Of a stretch of 36,519 nucleotides of DNA, positions 1 to 7,117 are shown in pieces. Source of the DNA: Scatosoma sp045542595 (lineage in GTDB: Bacteria > Bacillota > Clostridia > Christensenellales > Borkfalkiaceae); NCBI GenBank assembly GCA_045542595.1, contig JAZQLI010000006.1, positions 1-36,519 on the forward strand. Reading direction: 5' to 3'. The notes below the pieces were generated by a model. The model was not told the origin of the DNA, did not search any database, and saw nothing but the letters and a program-made list of their open reading frames with translations. Made by a program: the position numbers and the translations under genes. Position 1 is the first letter of the stretch; each line of letters begins with the position of its first letter.

Positions 1-4
1 ATAT

Positions 5-77
5 CCTCCGATTGTGTATTTGATTTTTGACTGGCGGGTCATACTTTCATTATACACAATCGGAGTTTTTATTTCAA
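5..77 (-). promoter_or_regulatory. Leftward promoter and RBS for a gene beginning off the left edge
   Basis: On the minus strand a -35 TTGAAA (77-72) and a -10 TATAAT (54-49) are separated by 17 bp, followed about 40 nt later by GGAGG (9-5), a strong Shine-Dalgarno sequence that would place a start codon just outside the window. An in-frame ATG at 42-40 sits where transcription should begin, so a leaderless start is a less likely alternative. The product cannot be seen. The neighbouring KTR-type gene makes a mobile-element gene such as a recombinase possible, but that is a guess. Confidence 0.6.
6..65. repeat. 14-bp perfect inverted repeat around the left-edge promoter
   Basis: CTCCGATTGTGTAT at 6-19 is repeated in inverted orientation at 52-65 with 32 bp between. 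The right arm covers part of the promoter spacer and half of the -10 box. The left arm covers most of the ribosome binding site. The placement fits paired operator sites. It could also act as a hairpin for plus-strand transcripts, because TTTTT follows at 66-70. Confidence 0.6.
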
Positions 78-100
78 TACTCATCGGTAAACCTCTATCG

Positions 101-127
101 AACCACGCGACTATCGCGTGGTTTTTC
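101..127 (+). terminator. Rho-independent terminator-like hairpin, plus strand
   Basis: A 9-bp perfect stem AACCACGCG (101-109) / CGCGTGGTT (115-123) with loop ACTAT runs into a T tract on the plus strand. No rightward gene precedes it inside the window. The hairpin at 36389-36418 has nearly the same core. Confidence 0.55.
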
Positions 128-134
128 TTTATAT

Positions 135-177
135 CAAAAAAGACGCCGTTTCCTTGTTTTATGAAGGCACGGCGTCT
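135..177 (-). terminator. Leftward terminator after the KTR-type gene
   Basis: On the minus strand AGACGCCGT (177-169) pairs with ACGGCGTCT (149-141). Inner CCTT/AAGG pairing extends the stem, and TTTTTT follows directly. It lies about 85 bp beyond the stop of the leftward KTR-type gene and would end its message, or end a short RNA started at the extended -10 at 208-216. Confidence 0.7.
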
Positions 178-207
178 AACGTCTGGCTATTTAGTTGTCT
201 TGGTCAC

Positions 208-216
208 ATTATAACA
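208..216 (-). promoter_or_regulatory. Possible extended -10 promoter
   Basis: TGTTATAAT on the minus strand (216-208) matches an extended -10 element (TGnTATAAT). No -35 hexamer is seen at the right distance. Transcription from about 201 would meet the terminator at 135-177, giving an RNA of about 65-70 nt. This is suggestive only. Confidence 0.3.
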
Positions 217-248
217 TAGCTGTTTTATCATATTACACTATTTTTTGT

Positions 249-267
249 CAAATGATAAAATCATTTG
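249..267. repeat. AT-rich palindrome over the KTR-gene stop codon
   Basis: CAAATGAT (249-256) and ATCATTTG (260-267) form an 8-bp perfect inverted repeat with a 3-nt spacer, overlapping the stop codon of the leftward gene. TTTTT follows on the plus strand at 271-275, so it could be a weak rightward terminator. Confidence 0.35.
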
Positions 268-449
268 TCGTTTTTGACTTCTTTTATTATATAATTCTCT
301 ACATTAATCAAGGTTTCTTTCTTGCACCAAGTACAAAACAAAGGAAAATCTTTCATTACCGTTGTTTCTTTTACCTTTACTCTTGTCTGTTTGCCGCATT
401 TTGGGCAAATTATCCATTGTGTTGCTTCTTGTATGTCTAAATTTCCCAT
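261..449 (-). CDS. Small cysteine-rich KTR-type protein
   Basis: This is a 62-aa zinc-ribbon-like protein. Two CxxC pairs (C15/C18 in ICPKCGK and C39/C42 in FCTWCKK), the KQTR segment at 20-23 and the ending KKETLINVENY match the cysteine-rich KTR family, which is common in Firmicutes conjugative elements. The function of the family is unknown, and zinc binding is inferred from the cysteines. I chose the ATG at 449 because it gives the usual family length. An upstream GTG at 515 would add 22 residues that do not resemble the family. A terminator follows at 135-177. No clear promoter was seen. The gene may mark the edge of an integrated element left of the glycan locus. Confidence 0.75.
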   Translation of the reverse strand: MGNLDIQEATQWIICPKCGKQTRVKVKETTVMKDFPLFCTWCKKETLINVENYIIKEVKNDK

Positions 450-648
450 GGTTAAATTCCAATACAATTGTTTGTTACCAGTATTATCCACTTTGCCGAC
501 CAATTTCAAATGCACATTTTCAGTACAATATTTTCAAGTGGAACCTCATTTAACCTGCAAAAATTGCTTGTTATTTCCTGTCATCTTCTGCGGTCTTTCC
601 TAATGTGTATCATCAAACTTTCGCAAGGTTTTTCTATTCCTACGCAAT
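450..648. other. Intergenic stretch, possible coding remnant
   Basis: No intact gene is seen between the KTR-type gene and the end of the long leftward run. The minus strand upstream of the KTR ATG reads as protein-like sequence (for example YCTENVHLKLVGKV) broken by two in-frame TGA codons at about 525-545, which could be a decayed gene. No terminator hairpin was found after the amidohydrolase stop, so the end of the long transcript is not defined. Confidence 0.3.
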
Positions 649-1449
649 TTATTGTAAAGCTAAAAGACGCGTAGCATTTTCAAACAAAATCATTTGCTTT
701 TCACTGTCCGTTAGCAAATCATCAAACAAAACGCCTCCAACGTACATTCCCACATTACAGCTAGGAAAATCCGAGCCGAATAAAATACGCTCAACGCCAA
801 CTTCATCAATTATACGTCGTAATGCGCCATGGCGAAAAATTCCATAACCCGAAAGATCCAAATAATAATTTGTGTATCTTTTCATTCGCGAAATATGTTC
901 CATTAAACGCTCGTATTCCCCAGGGTGCGCTGCAACGATTTTGGTATCCGGAAACCAAGAAATAAATTTCTCCATATCATCATTTTCTGTAGTATGTAAA
1001 CTAACGATCATATTTTTTTGCGTCGCGTAATCGATAATTTTTCTCATCCCCTTCGAAGCAAAGCCGCTATATCCCGTCATTTCAGGTACAAGCTCTCCAA
1101 TAAGGCGCACTCCCAAATTTGCCATTCTATCTATTTCTTCTAAAGATTCTTCCAAGAAATCAGGGTGAACATGAAATCCCATTTCATAGAAATCCCCATA
1201 GAATTCTTTTACTTTGAGTGCGTGATTATTCCACTTTTTGATTTTTTTCCAAGAGTTTTCCTTTGCGCAAAGTTCTCCTGACACTACCGAACCGCAAATT
1301 TTTGTTACACCGAGCGAACGCATCGTTTCTATGGTCCGCCTTGCTGACATATCACAATAATCGTTATGCCAACAAATGCTGTAAGTAATATCTAAAAACG
1401 GATGCGTATGAAAATCGATAATTTTACACCTGTTTTGTTCTTGTCTCAT
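649..1449 (-). CDS. Amidohydrolase-family (TIM-barrel) metal-dependent hydrolase
   Basis: This 266-aa cytoplasmic protein resembles the amidohydrolase 2 group. Metal-ligand motifs are in order: IDFHTHP near the start (H14, H16), VSLHTTEN in the middle, VAAHPGEY, and FGSDFPS near the C-terminus with the usual catalytic Asp. The family hydrolyses or decarboxylates small cyclic or aromatic acids and lactones. In sugar clusters such proteins often act as lactonases, but the substrate here is unknown. The ATG at 1449 has a GAGGAAAAAG ribosome binding site. It is the last gene of the leftward run, 101 bp after the fructokinase gene, so it may be only loosely coupled to it. Confidence 0.75.
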   Translation of the reverse strand: MRQEQNRCKIIDFHTHPFLDITYSICWHNDYCDMSARRTIETMRSLGVTKICGSVVSGELCAKENSWKKIKKWNNHALKVKEFYGDFYEMGFHVHPDFLEESLEEIDRMANLGVRLIGELVPEMTGYSGFASKGMRKIIDYATQKNMIVSLHTTENDDMEKFISWFPDTKIVAAHPGEYERLMEHISRMKRYTNYYLDLSGYGIFRHGALRRIIDEVGVERILFGSDFPSCNVGMYVGGVLFDDLLTDSEKQMILFENATRLLALQ

Positions 1450-1550
1450 CTTTTTCCTCTTCGTTAAATATCGATAAAACGACTATTCGACTATATCTAT
1501 TCATTACTGCCAATACAATTTTGATTCCAGACAACTTTCTTTTTACTTTT

Positions 1551-2432
1551 TTATAATTGCACCGCACCAAAAAACTGCGTTGTTTTCGCACCTTTTTCGT
1601 TTCCTGCTTTCATTGCGTTCTCAATCTTTTCTCGTGTCCACGTTGTACCATCAAGTGTACTTAAAAACGTTCCGAAAAACGCATCGCCTGCCCCTGTCGT
1701 ATCTAAAGGGTTAACCTTACAGGTAGGAACAACACCCCATTCTCCGTTATAATAATACATACTACCCTTTTCGCCAAGTGTTATAATAAACAGTTGATTT
1801 TCTTTCGCTAAAGTTTTAACGGCTTGTAAAATATCGCTATTATTTGTATATAACGTTAATTCATCTTTGGAAAATTTAATAATATCCGCCTGCTCTACAT
1901 ATGGCTTATAGGCAATTTTTGCGTTCTCAATACAATCGTAGGTATCTAAACGAAAATTCATATCAAAGGAAATTTTTGCCCCGAGTTTCTTTCCTTCGTT
2001 AAAAATACGCGTCGCCAAAGTCCTCCCCTTTTCTTCCGAAAGCATTAAAGACCCGACGTGCAATATATGTAAATTCTCATATTGTTCTAAATCGATTTTA
2101 TCAAAATCAATTTGAAAATCTGCCGTATCGTGTCGATGAAAGGAAAAACTCCTTTCTCCATCTTTCACCTCTACAAAAGCAATCGTCGTATTTTTTGTAT
2201 CGTCGATTTGAATATCCAAATAATCAAGCTTTGCTTTTTTAGCCTCATCCATTAAAAAACGCCCAAGCACATCATTTCCAACACAACCGACGAAGCCAAC
2301 GTTAGCCCCTGCTTGTTTTGCATTAACCGCCACGTTAAATGGCGCTCCACCACAAAAAGTTTTAAACGATAACTCTCCCTTTTGTTTATCACCTATCATA
2401 TCCGCAAGAATTTCACCAATCGCTAAAATCAT
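1551..2432 (-). CDS. Fructokinase-like PfkB-family sugar kinase
   Basis: This 293-aa cytoplasmic kinase has both PfkB signatures. The N-terminal glycine-rich region is GGAPFNVAVNAKQAG (28-42) followed by GCVGNDVLGRF. The C-terminal DTTGAGD (244-250) carries the catalytic base D250 and the anion hole. Overall it looks like ScrK-type fructokinases, which phosphorylate fructose to fructose-6-phosphate. The GH32 gene upstream in the same run would supply fructose, which supports the call. Other 2-keto or amino sugars cannot be excluded by motif. It sits 89 bp after xylB, with an imperfect palindrome in the gap (2466-2493). Confidence 0.8.
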   Translation of the reverse strand: MILAIGEILADMIGDKQKGELSFKTFCGGAPFNVAVNAKQAGANVGFVGCVGNDVLGRFLMDEAKKAKLDYLDIQIDDTKNTTIAFVEVKDGERSFSFHRHDTADFQIDFDKIDLEQYENLHILHVGSLMLSEEKGRTLATRIFNEGKKLGAKISFDMNFRLDTYDCIENAKIAYKPYVEQADIIKFSKDELTLYTNNSDILQAVKTLAKENQLFIITLGEKGSMYYYNGEWGVVPTCKVNPLDTTGAGDAFFGTFLSTLDGTTWTREKIENAMKAGNEKGAKTTQFFGAVQL

Positions 2433-2465
2433 ACCTTTATCTCCTAACCGTTATAAACTCCAATC

Positions 2466-2493
2466 GACGCAATACGTTCGTATCCAATGCGTC
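2466..2493. promoter_or_regulatory. Imperfect palindrome upstream of the fructokinase gene
   Basis: GACGCAATACG (2466-2476) pairs with CGTAT (2479-2483) and TGCGTC (2488-2493), leaving a CCAA bulge. It could be an operator or an mRNA hairpin in the xylB-fructokinase gap. No promoter hexamers with good spacing were seen around it. Confidence 0.35.
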
Positions 2494-2521
2494 CATTACT
2501 ATATATTTTTTTAGTATTACC

Positions 2522-3973
2522 TTAGAAAATTGTTTTTATCGAAGGATACATTTTTTTAAACGTTTTATACCGTTGCTCATACTTTTCCACGAGCACATCC
2601 TCAGGTGATACGCAGTCTTGCACCGTCACGATATTTTGTACTGCTTCAAAAACAGACGCATACTCTTCCGCCCCAACCATTGCTAAAATCGCCGCGCCAT
2701 AGGCAGGTCCTTGTTCCGTTTTCAAAGAAAAAACATTTATGCCTAAAACGTTAGCTATAATCTTTTTCCAAAGTTTACTTTTTGCGCCACCGCCACAAAT
2801 ATTCGTTTTTCGAATATGTAATCCGTTCGCTTTTGCCACTTCAAAACAATCTCGGAGAGCAAATGCCACACCTTCTAACACAGCCAAACTCATTTCTTCT
2901 TTAGTCGTGTCAAAAGACAAGCCCAAAAAAGCCCCACGAACGCTTACATCGTTGTGTGGACTTCTTTCCCCCATAAGATAAGGCAGAAAATATACCCTAT
3001 TTTCGCCTATTTTTTTCTCCATGTTGAAAATAACCGTTTCGTAATCCGCGCCAAGTATATCCTCGACCCACCATTTATTCGCTCCTGCTGCCGATAAAAT
3101 ACATCCCATCAGATGCCAACAACCCGTCGCGTGCGCAAACGAATGCAAACTATTATTTTTATCGACTGAAAAAGCATCCTGAGCGATAAATATCGTACCG
3201 CTCGTTCCAAGCGAAATGTTGCAATCCCCCGAATGAATAGTTCCCACACCGATTGCCGCCGCCGCGTTATCGCCTGCCCCTGCCGATATAATCGCATTCG
3301 GTAAACCGTATTCATCTCGTACATGCCCAACTCTTTCATAACTTTCCAATAATTTTGGAAGCCATTCTTGCTTTACCGAACAGAGTTCGCACATTTCTTT
3401 TGACCAGCATTTATTTTGCACATCCAAAAGAAGCATACCACTTGCATCTGAATAATCCGTGGAATGTACTCCTGTCATTTTATAAACAAGATAATCTTTG
3501 GGCAACATAATTTTTGTTATTTTAGCAAAATTCTCAGGCTCGTTTTCCTTTACCCAAAGAATTTTAGGTGCAGTGAACCCTGCAAAAGCTATATTTGCCG
3601 TATATTGAGATAAGCGTTCCTTTCCGATTACCGTATTCAAATAATCAGTTTGTTTTTGTGTTCTACCATCGTTCCACAAAATAGCAGGACGGATAATGTT
3701 ATCCTTCTCGTCCAACAAAACCAAGCCGTGCATTTGTCCGCCAAAGGATACTCCTTTTACATCAGCACGCCGAAAAATATTGTCGTTAAACAATGCGTTT
3801 AAGCCTTTTTTAACGGCAAACAACCAATCCTCGGGGTTTTGTTCACTCCAACCGCTATAAGGGTAATAAATAGGATAACTTTCCGTGGTTTCTCGTAAAA
3901 TTTCCCCATCTGCACCCACGAGCAATATTTTCACTCCGCTCGTCCCTAAATCAATTCCAATATACGTATTCAT
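2522..3973 (-). CDS. xylB: Xylulokinase
   Basis: This is a 483-aa FGGY-family kinase, the usual length for XylB, which phosphorylates D-xylulose. Seen motifs are the ATP phosphate-binding GIDLGTSGVK (6-15, D8), GGQMHG (78-83) and ILWNDGRTQ around 98-106. GAGDNAAAAIGVG follows with the catalytic-base position D235, then ISLGTSGTIF, GERSPHNDVSVRGAFLGL, and the C-terminal GGGAKSKLW adenosine site. No xylose isomerase gene is present in the window, so the ketopentose must come from elsewhere or from an oxidoreductase or isomerase of this cluster. It lies 43 bp after the SGNH esterase gene. Related substrates such as ribulose are possible, but the motifs favour xylulose. Confidence 0.88.
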   Translation of the reverse strand: MNTYIGIDLGTSGVKILLVGADGEILRETTESYPIYYPYSGWSEQNPEDWLFAVKKGLNALFNDNIFRRADVKGVSFGGQMHGLVLLDEKDNIIRPAILWNDGRTQKQTDYLNTVIGKERLSQYTANIAFAGFTAPKILWVKENEPENFAKITKIMLPKDYLVYKMTGVHSTDYSDASGMLLLDVQNKCWSKEMCELCSVKQEWLPKLLESYERVGHVRDEYGLPNAIISAGAGDNAAAAIGVGTIHSGDCNISLGTSGTIFIAQDAFSVDKNNSLHSFAHATGCWHLMGCILSAAGANKWWVEDILGADYETVIFNMEKKIGENRVYFLPYLMGERSPHNDVSVRGAFLGLSFDTTKEEMSLAVLEGVAFALRDCFEVAKANGLHIRKTNICGGGAKSKLWKKIIANVLGINVFSLKTEQGPAYGAAILAMVGAEEYASVFEAVQNIVTVQDCVSPEDVLVEKYEQRYKTFKKMYPSIKTIF

Positions 3974-4016
3974 AATCCTCTAACCAAATCACCGCAAAAC
4001 AGCTTTTATTCTTGTC

Positions 4017-5015
4017 CTATCTAATAGCCTTTAATAGGTTTTCATAATAGTGAGAACAACCATTGTCGTTAGGATGCAAGTACCCGTCTGCAAACCACTG
4101 CTCTTCGTGCGGAATAAAATCCCAACCGCAAACACAACGAATCTCATTTGATAGTTCCGCGCAAATTTGTTTTAATGTTTTTTCCACTTCCTCAAAAGTG
4201 CCAAATTTACGTGAATCCCCATAATCCTTTCTCCAAATGGGCGTTAAAACATATATCTTTGCCTTTGGATATCTAATAAGCAAATTCGATATAAATTCTT
4301 TAGCTTTTTTTTCAAAAACGAATTTATCTGTTAAATTCCAATCATTTGTTCCGTATGCAATAAGGATATAATCGGGATACAATTCGCTTTTCGCTTCCGC
4401 TAAAGGCGGATAAAAAACCGTACCGCCAAGCGCCTTGTTATATAATTCCGCGTGTAAAGCATCGGCAAGTCTTAATGTATGCATTGAAGACGGGTGCAAA
4501 GTATCATAGCCTTGCGTAATGGAATCCCCGTAAGCGAACAAAACTTTTTCTCGCTTTTTTACTGCACGTATATGCGTTGCGTTTTTTAATTCCATATTTT
4601 TTAAAATAAGTGCAACGGACCAAGGAAAAACAATTCGAATACGCTTATTCCCTTTACCGAGGGCAAATTCGCCTTGGTACTCCCCAAGCGGAAAACGTGT
4701 CCTTGGATCTATCACGTCGCTTTCGTTTCCAAAATTTTTAACACACCCGATCCGTTTTCCATCTACAAATATTTCTAACGTAAAATAAGAACGAGTGGCT
4801 GGCAATGCACATACCGATATAAATAAACCATCTGCGTCCGTATCAAATTCCATTTGTACACCCGCCGTAGCGAAAAGTTTCACAAGATCATCCGTATGTT
4901 CGTACGCCTTTTGTTCGTTTTTATTAAATCGACAAAACCGAAAGCCTTCCTGCGTTTGTGCAATCTCTTCCGCTCCGCGCGTAATTTCTAAAATTGTTTG
5001 TAAATCAACAGTCAT
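4017..5015 (-). CDS. Two-domain SGNH/GDSL hydrolase (esterase)
   Basis: This is a 332-aa protein with an N-terminal beta-sandwich-like domain (about 1-150) and a C-terminal SGNH hydrolase domain. Block I is YGDSITQGY with the nucleophile Ser in GDS (163-165). Block III is YGTNDWN (222-225 GTND). Block V is DGYLHPND with Asp310 and His314. This order resembles carbohydrate esterases that remove acetyl groups from polysaccharides. No signal peptide is seen, so it should act on imported oligosaccharides. I prefer the ATG at 5015 (AGAG ribosome binding site 8 nt upstream) over an in-frame GTG at 5024. It lies between GH32 and xylB. The ester substrate is not known. Confidence 0.75.
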   Translation of the reverse strand: MTVDLQTILEITRGAEEIAQTQEGFRFCRFNKNEQKAYEHTDDLVKLFATAGVQMEFDTDADGLFISVCALPATRSYFTLEIFVDGKRIGCVKNFGNESDVIDPRTRFPLGEYQGEFALGKGNKRIRIVFPWSVALILKNMELKNATHIRAVKKREKVLFAYGDSITQGYDTLHPSSMHTLRLADALHAELYNKALGGTVFYPPLAEAKSELYPDYILIAYGTNDWNLTDKFVFEKKAKEFISNLLIRYPKAKIYVLTPIWRKDYGDSRKFGTFEEVEKTLKQICAELSNEIRCVCGWDFIPHEEQWFADGYLHPNDNGCSHYYENLLKAIR

Positions 5016-5047
5016 AACAATCACTCTAATTTTTAACGATTTTTATT

Positions 5048-6445
5048 TTATATTTCAGTATCAAACGGAAAAATCTTAGCCCCAAGCTTATAAGCATAAC
5101 TTGTATATGCTTTGGGACAATTTATTTGCAATTTTGCTTCTTGTTTCATCTCGGAGAAGCAACGGGATAGATTAAGTTTTCCACCGTCAAAAAATACTTC
5201 AGCCATACTCACGTCAACGTATAATCGAAACGAAATTTTGTCCTTGAAATTATAATCCACTTCAATATCATTAAAACGGATTTTGTGATTGCTTATGGTT
5301 AAGACAAAGCTTTCTTCTACCATTATCTCGGCAATTTCGCCGTCTTCTAATTCGGTCGCAAAATTAAATTCAAAACACCGACCGCACGTCAATTCATTTC
5401 CATTCGTTTCGACCTTTTCCATTCTAAGTCCGTCTAATTGCGGGGCTGGGTTCATTATAAGATTGCCTTCGTTATCAATATCCAAAACTCTTGTCAACGA
5501 AATGCAACCATCCCACCCAACCGAGCCCGGGAAACCCGTTATCCAGCCAGATATATAATTTACATTTCCCTTGCCTTGAAATACCGTCGTCGCGTAAAAG
5601 CCACGCGAGCATTTCTCTTCAAAGTTACCTTGTTTTATATATCCATAAGATAAAATGCCTTCTTTCTCTTCGGTAAAGCGATATGTGTTTACGTCAAAAT
5701 CCCCAATAAACCACTTCGGATTAGAATACGGTGAATAAATTAACACCCATTTATCTCTAATTTTAATAAAATTAAGAACTTCCCCTGTATGTTCCGCAAA
5801 AATACCACGATACTCCCAATTCAACCAAGTTTCATCCATTGCTTCATAAATGGGAATAACTTCTTTCCCACTATCCGCAATTTTACATTTAGAAATTATC
5901 ATAAACGTTCGCCCTGCTTCTTGGAAGAGAATTACATCACTCCAAGAATTCGTAAATCTTGGCCCTCCATGTGTTTGCATGGTCATAAAAGCTTTCCCTT
6001 CGTTCATTCGTTCCCATACAAGCATATCCTCACTACCGCGAACGGCAATGTGTTCCCGTGGAAGCATTCCCCCCTCAAAACAACGAGTATAATACATTAA
6101 CGGTTTCCCAGAGGGATCAATCACAACCATACCGTCATTTAATTGCTCTTCGTTTTCAAGCAAGAGCAACGGAAATGGAAGCTCTTCCCAATCCACTAAA
6201 TTTTTAGAGCGAATATGTCCAAAAAGCCCGCCTAAACGATTTGGATTTGCATCATAGTTATTCCCATAAAACAAATGATAATATCCATCATGATAAATTC
6301 CACCCCAAGAATCAATCATTAAGTTTGCAGGAGATGCAAAATGATAGACTGGGCGCGAAGTATCCTGTGCCGCAATTTTACAAAATGGTTCACGCTTTTT
6401 CATTGCTTTAATAATATTTTCAGGGATTTTTGTCTTATTTTTCAT
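5048..6445 (-). CDS. Divergent GH32 glycoside hydrolase (beta-fructosidase-like)
   Basis: This is a 465-aa cytoplasmic protein (no signal peptide) with a five-bladed propeller and a C-terminal beta-sandwich. The N-terminal block is NLMIDSWGGIYHDGYYHLFY, where D45 takes the place of the GH32 nucleophile, although the usual NDPNG reads IDSWG. The RDP block reads WSDV (D170) and the EC block reads GEVLNF (E222), so all three catalytic acids survive with changed flanks. The C-terminal YVDVSMAEVFFDGG matches the GH32 C-domain. The family hydrolyses fructosides such as sucrose, levan or inulin oligomers. The fructokinase nearby supports fructose release. The changed active-site flanks may mean a different fructoside or another furanoside. 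Confidence 0.75.
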   Translation of the reverse strand: MKNKTKIPENIIKAMKKREPFCKIAAQDTSRPVYHFASPANLMIDSWGGIYHDGYYHLFYGNNYDANPNRLGGLFGHIRSKNLVDWEELPFPLLLLENEEQLNDGMVVIDPSGKPLMYYTRCFEGGMLPREHIAVRGSEDMLVWERMNEGKAFMTMQTHGGPRFTNSWSDVILFQEAGRTFMIISKCKIADSGKEVIPIYEAMDETWLNWEYRGIFAEHTGEVLNFIKIRDKWVLIYSPYSNPKWFIGDFDVNTYRFTEEKEGILSYGYIKQGNFEEKCSRGFYATTVFQGKGNVNYISGWITGFPGSVGWDGCISLTRVLDIDNEGNLIMNPAPQLDGLRMEKVETNGNELTCGRCFEFNFATELEDGEIAEIMVEESFVLTISNHKIRFNDIEVDYNFKDKISFRLYVDVSMAEVFFDGGKLNLSRCFSEMKQEAKLQINCPKAYTSYAYKLGAKIFPFDTEI

Positions 6446-6461
6446 ATTTTCTCCTTATGAT

Positions 6462-6538
6462 AATAAGGTAATTATTCACAGCAAAAGAAAGCTACGCCCT
6501 TAATTTACGTCAATAAACCAGGGCATAAATTACCTATT
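6462..6538 (-). promoter_or_regulatory. Nested stem-loop leader upstream of the GH32 gene
   Basis: The gap between the CBM9-like and GH32 genes holds three nested inverted repeats. The outer arms AATAAGGTAATT (6462-6473) / AATTACCTATT (6528-6538) pair with one bulged base. The middle arms are TACGCCCT (6493-6500) / AGGGCATA (6520-6527). The inner arms TTTA/TAAA surround CGTCAA (6508-6513). As minus-strand RNA the middle stem is 8 bp with one G-U pair. No T tract follows, so this is not a standard terminator. It may be a regulatory or processing element. No known riboswitch class was recognised. Confidence 0.45.
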
Positions 6539-6571
6539 ATTTGGATTTCTCTATCATTTTTACAATTTTTA

Positions 6572-7117
6572 TCAATCTTTCTCTGTTAAACGCCAAAAAG
6601 CCGAAGGAACGTGATGCGATTTTTCGCCCGTTGGGAACAGTGCATAAGAAACCCTATCACCCGTATAACAGTCCACACGAAAAGCATTCAAATATAAAGC
6701 ATTTAACCTGTTTTCACCCAAAAACGAAAAAGGAATTTTTAACATTGCTTCAAATTTTACATCTTCAATTTTCGTATATGTTTGAATCTCATCACTTTCC
6801 AAAGGAATGATTTCTTCCCCTTGACGATGTATTTTTGCACAGAATAAAACGTTATTTGCCGCTAGGTCGATTTCAAAATATTCCTCTTGGTTATTACCAA
6901 CAGAAATAAAGACTTCCACGCAATCACCGCGATATACAGGCGAGTTCTTTTGAGTATAAGGACATTTCAACTTTCCGTCGTGATAACATTCAAAAGAAAC
7001 CACCAAATCCTTCTTGGTATATTCAAACAAACAAAATGTTTTACGCGGTGGTTGCGCGCCGTCAAATATGTCTAAAAGCGGATACTTTTTTCCGCATAAC
7101 ACTTTCGATTCTATCAT
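6572..7117 (-). CDS. CBM9-like carbohydrate-binding protein
   Basis: This 181-aa protein resembles stand-alone family 9 carbohydrate-binding (DOMON-like) domains. The middle contains DCVEVFISVGNNQEEYFEID, the usual strand pair of this fold, then the aromatic-rich C-terminus SHHVPSAFWRLTEKD. It has no signal peptide and no linked catalytic domain, so it is probably cytoplasmic. Stand-alone intracellular copies of this kind are common in Clostridia glycan clusters and their role is unclear. Its ATG overlaps the stop of the preceding Gfo/Idh/MocA gene (ATGA), which implies translational coupling. Confidence 0.65.
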   Translation of the reverse strand: MIESKVLCGKKYPLLDIFDGAQPPRKTFCLFEYTKKDLVVSFECYHDGKLKCPYTQKNSPVYRGDCVEVFISVGNNQEEYFEIDLAANNVLFCAKIHRQGEEIIPLESDEIQTYTKIEDVKFEAMLKIPFSFLGENRLNALYLNAFRVDCYTGDRVSYALFPTGEKSHHVPSAFWRLTEKD

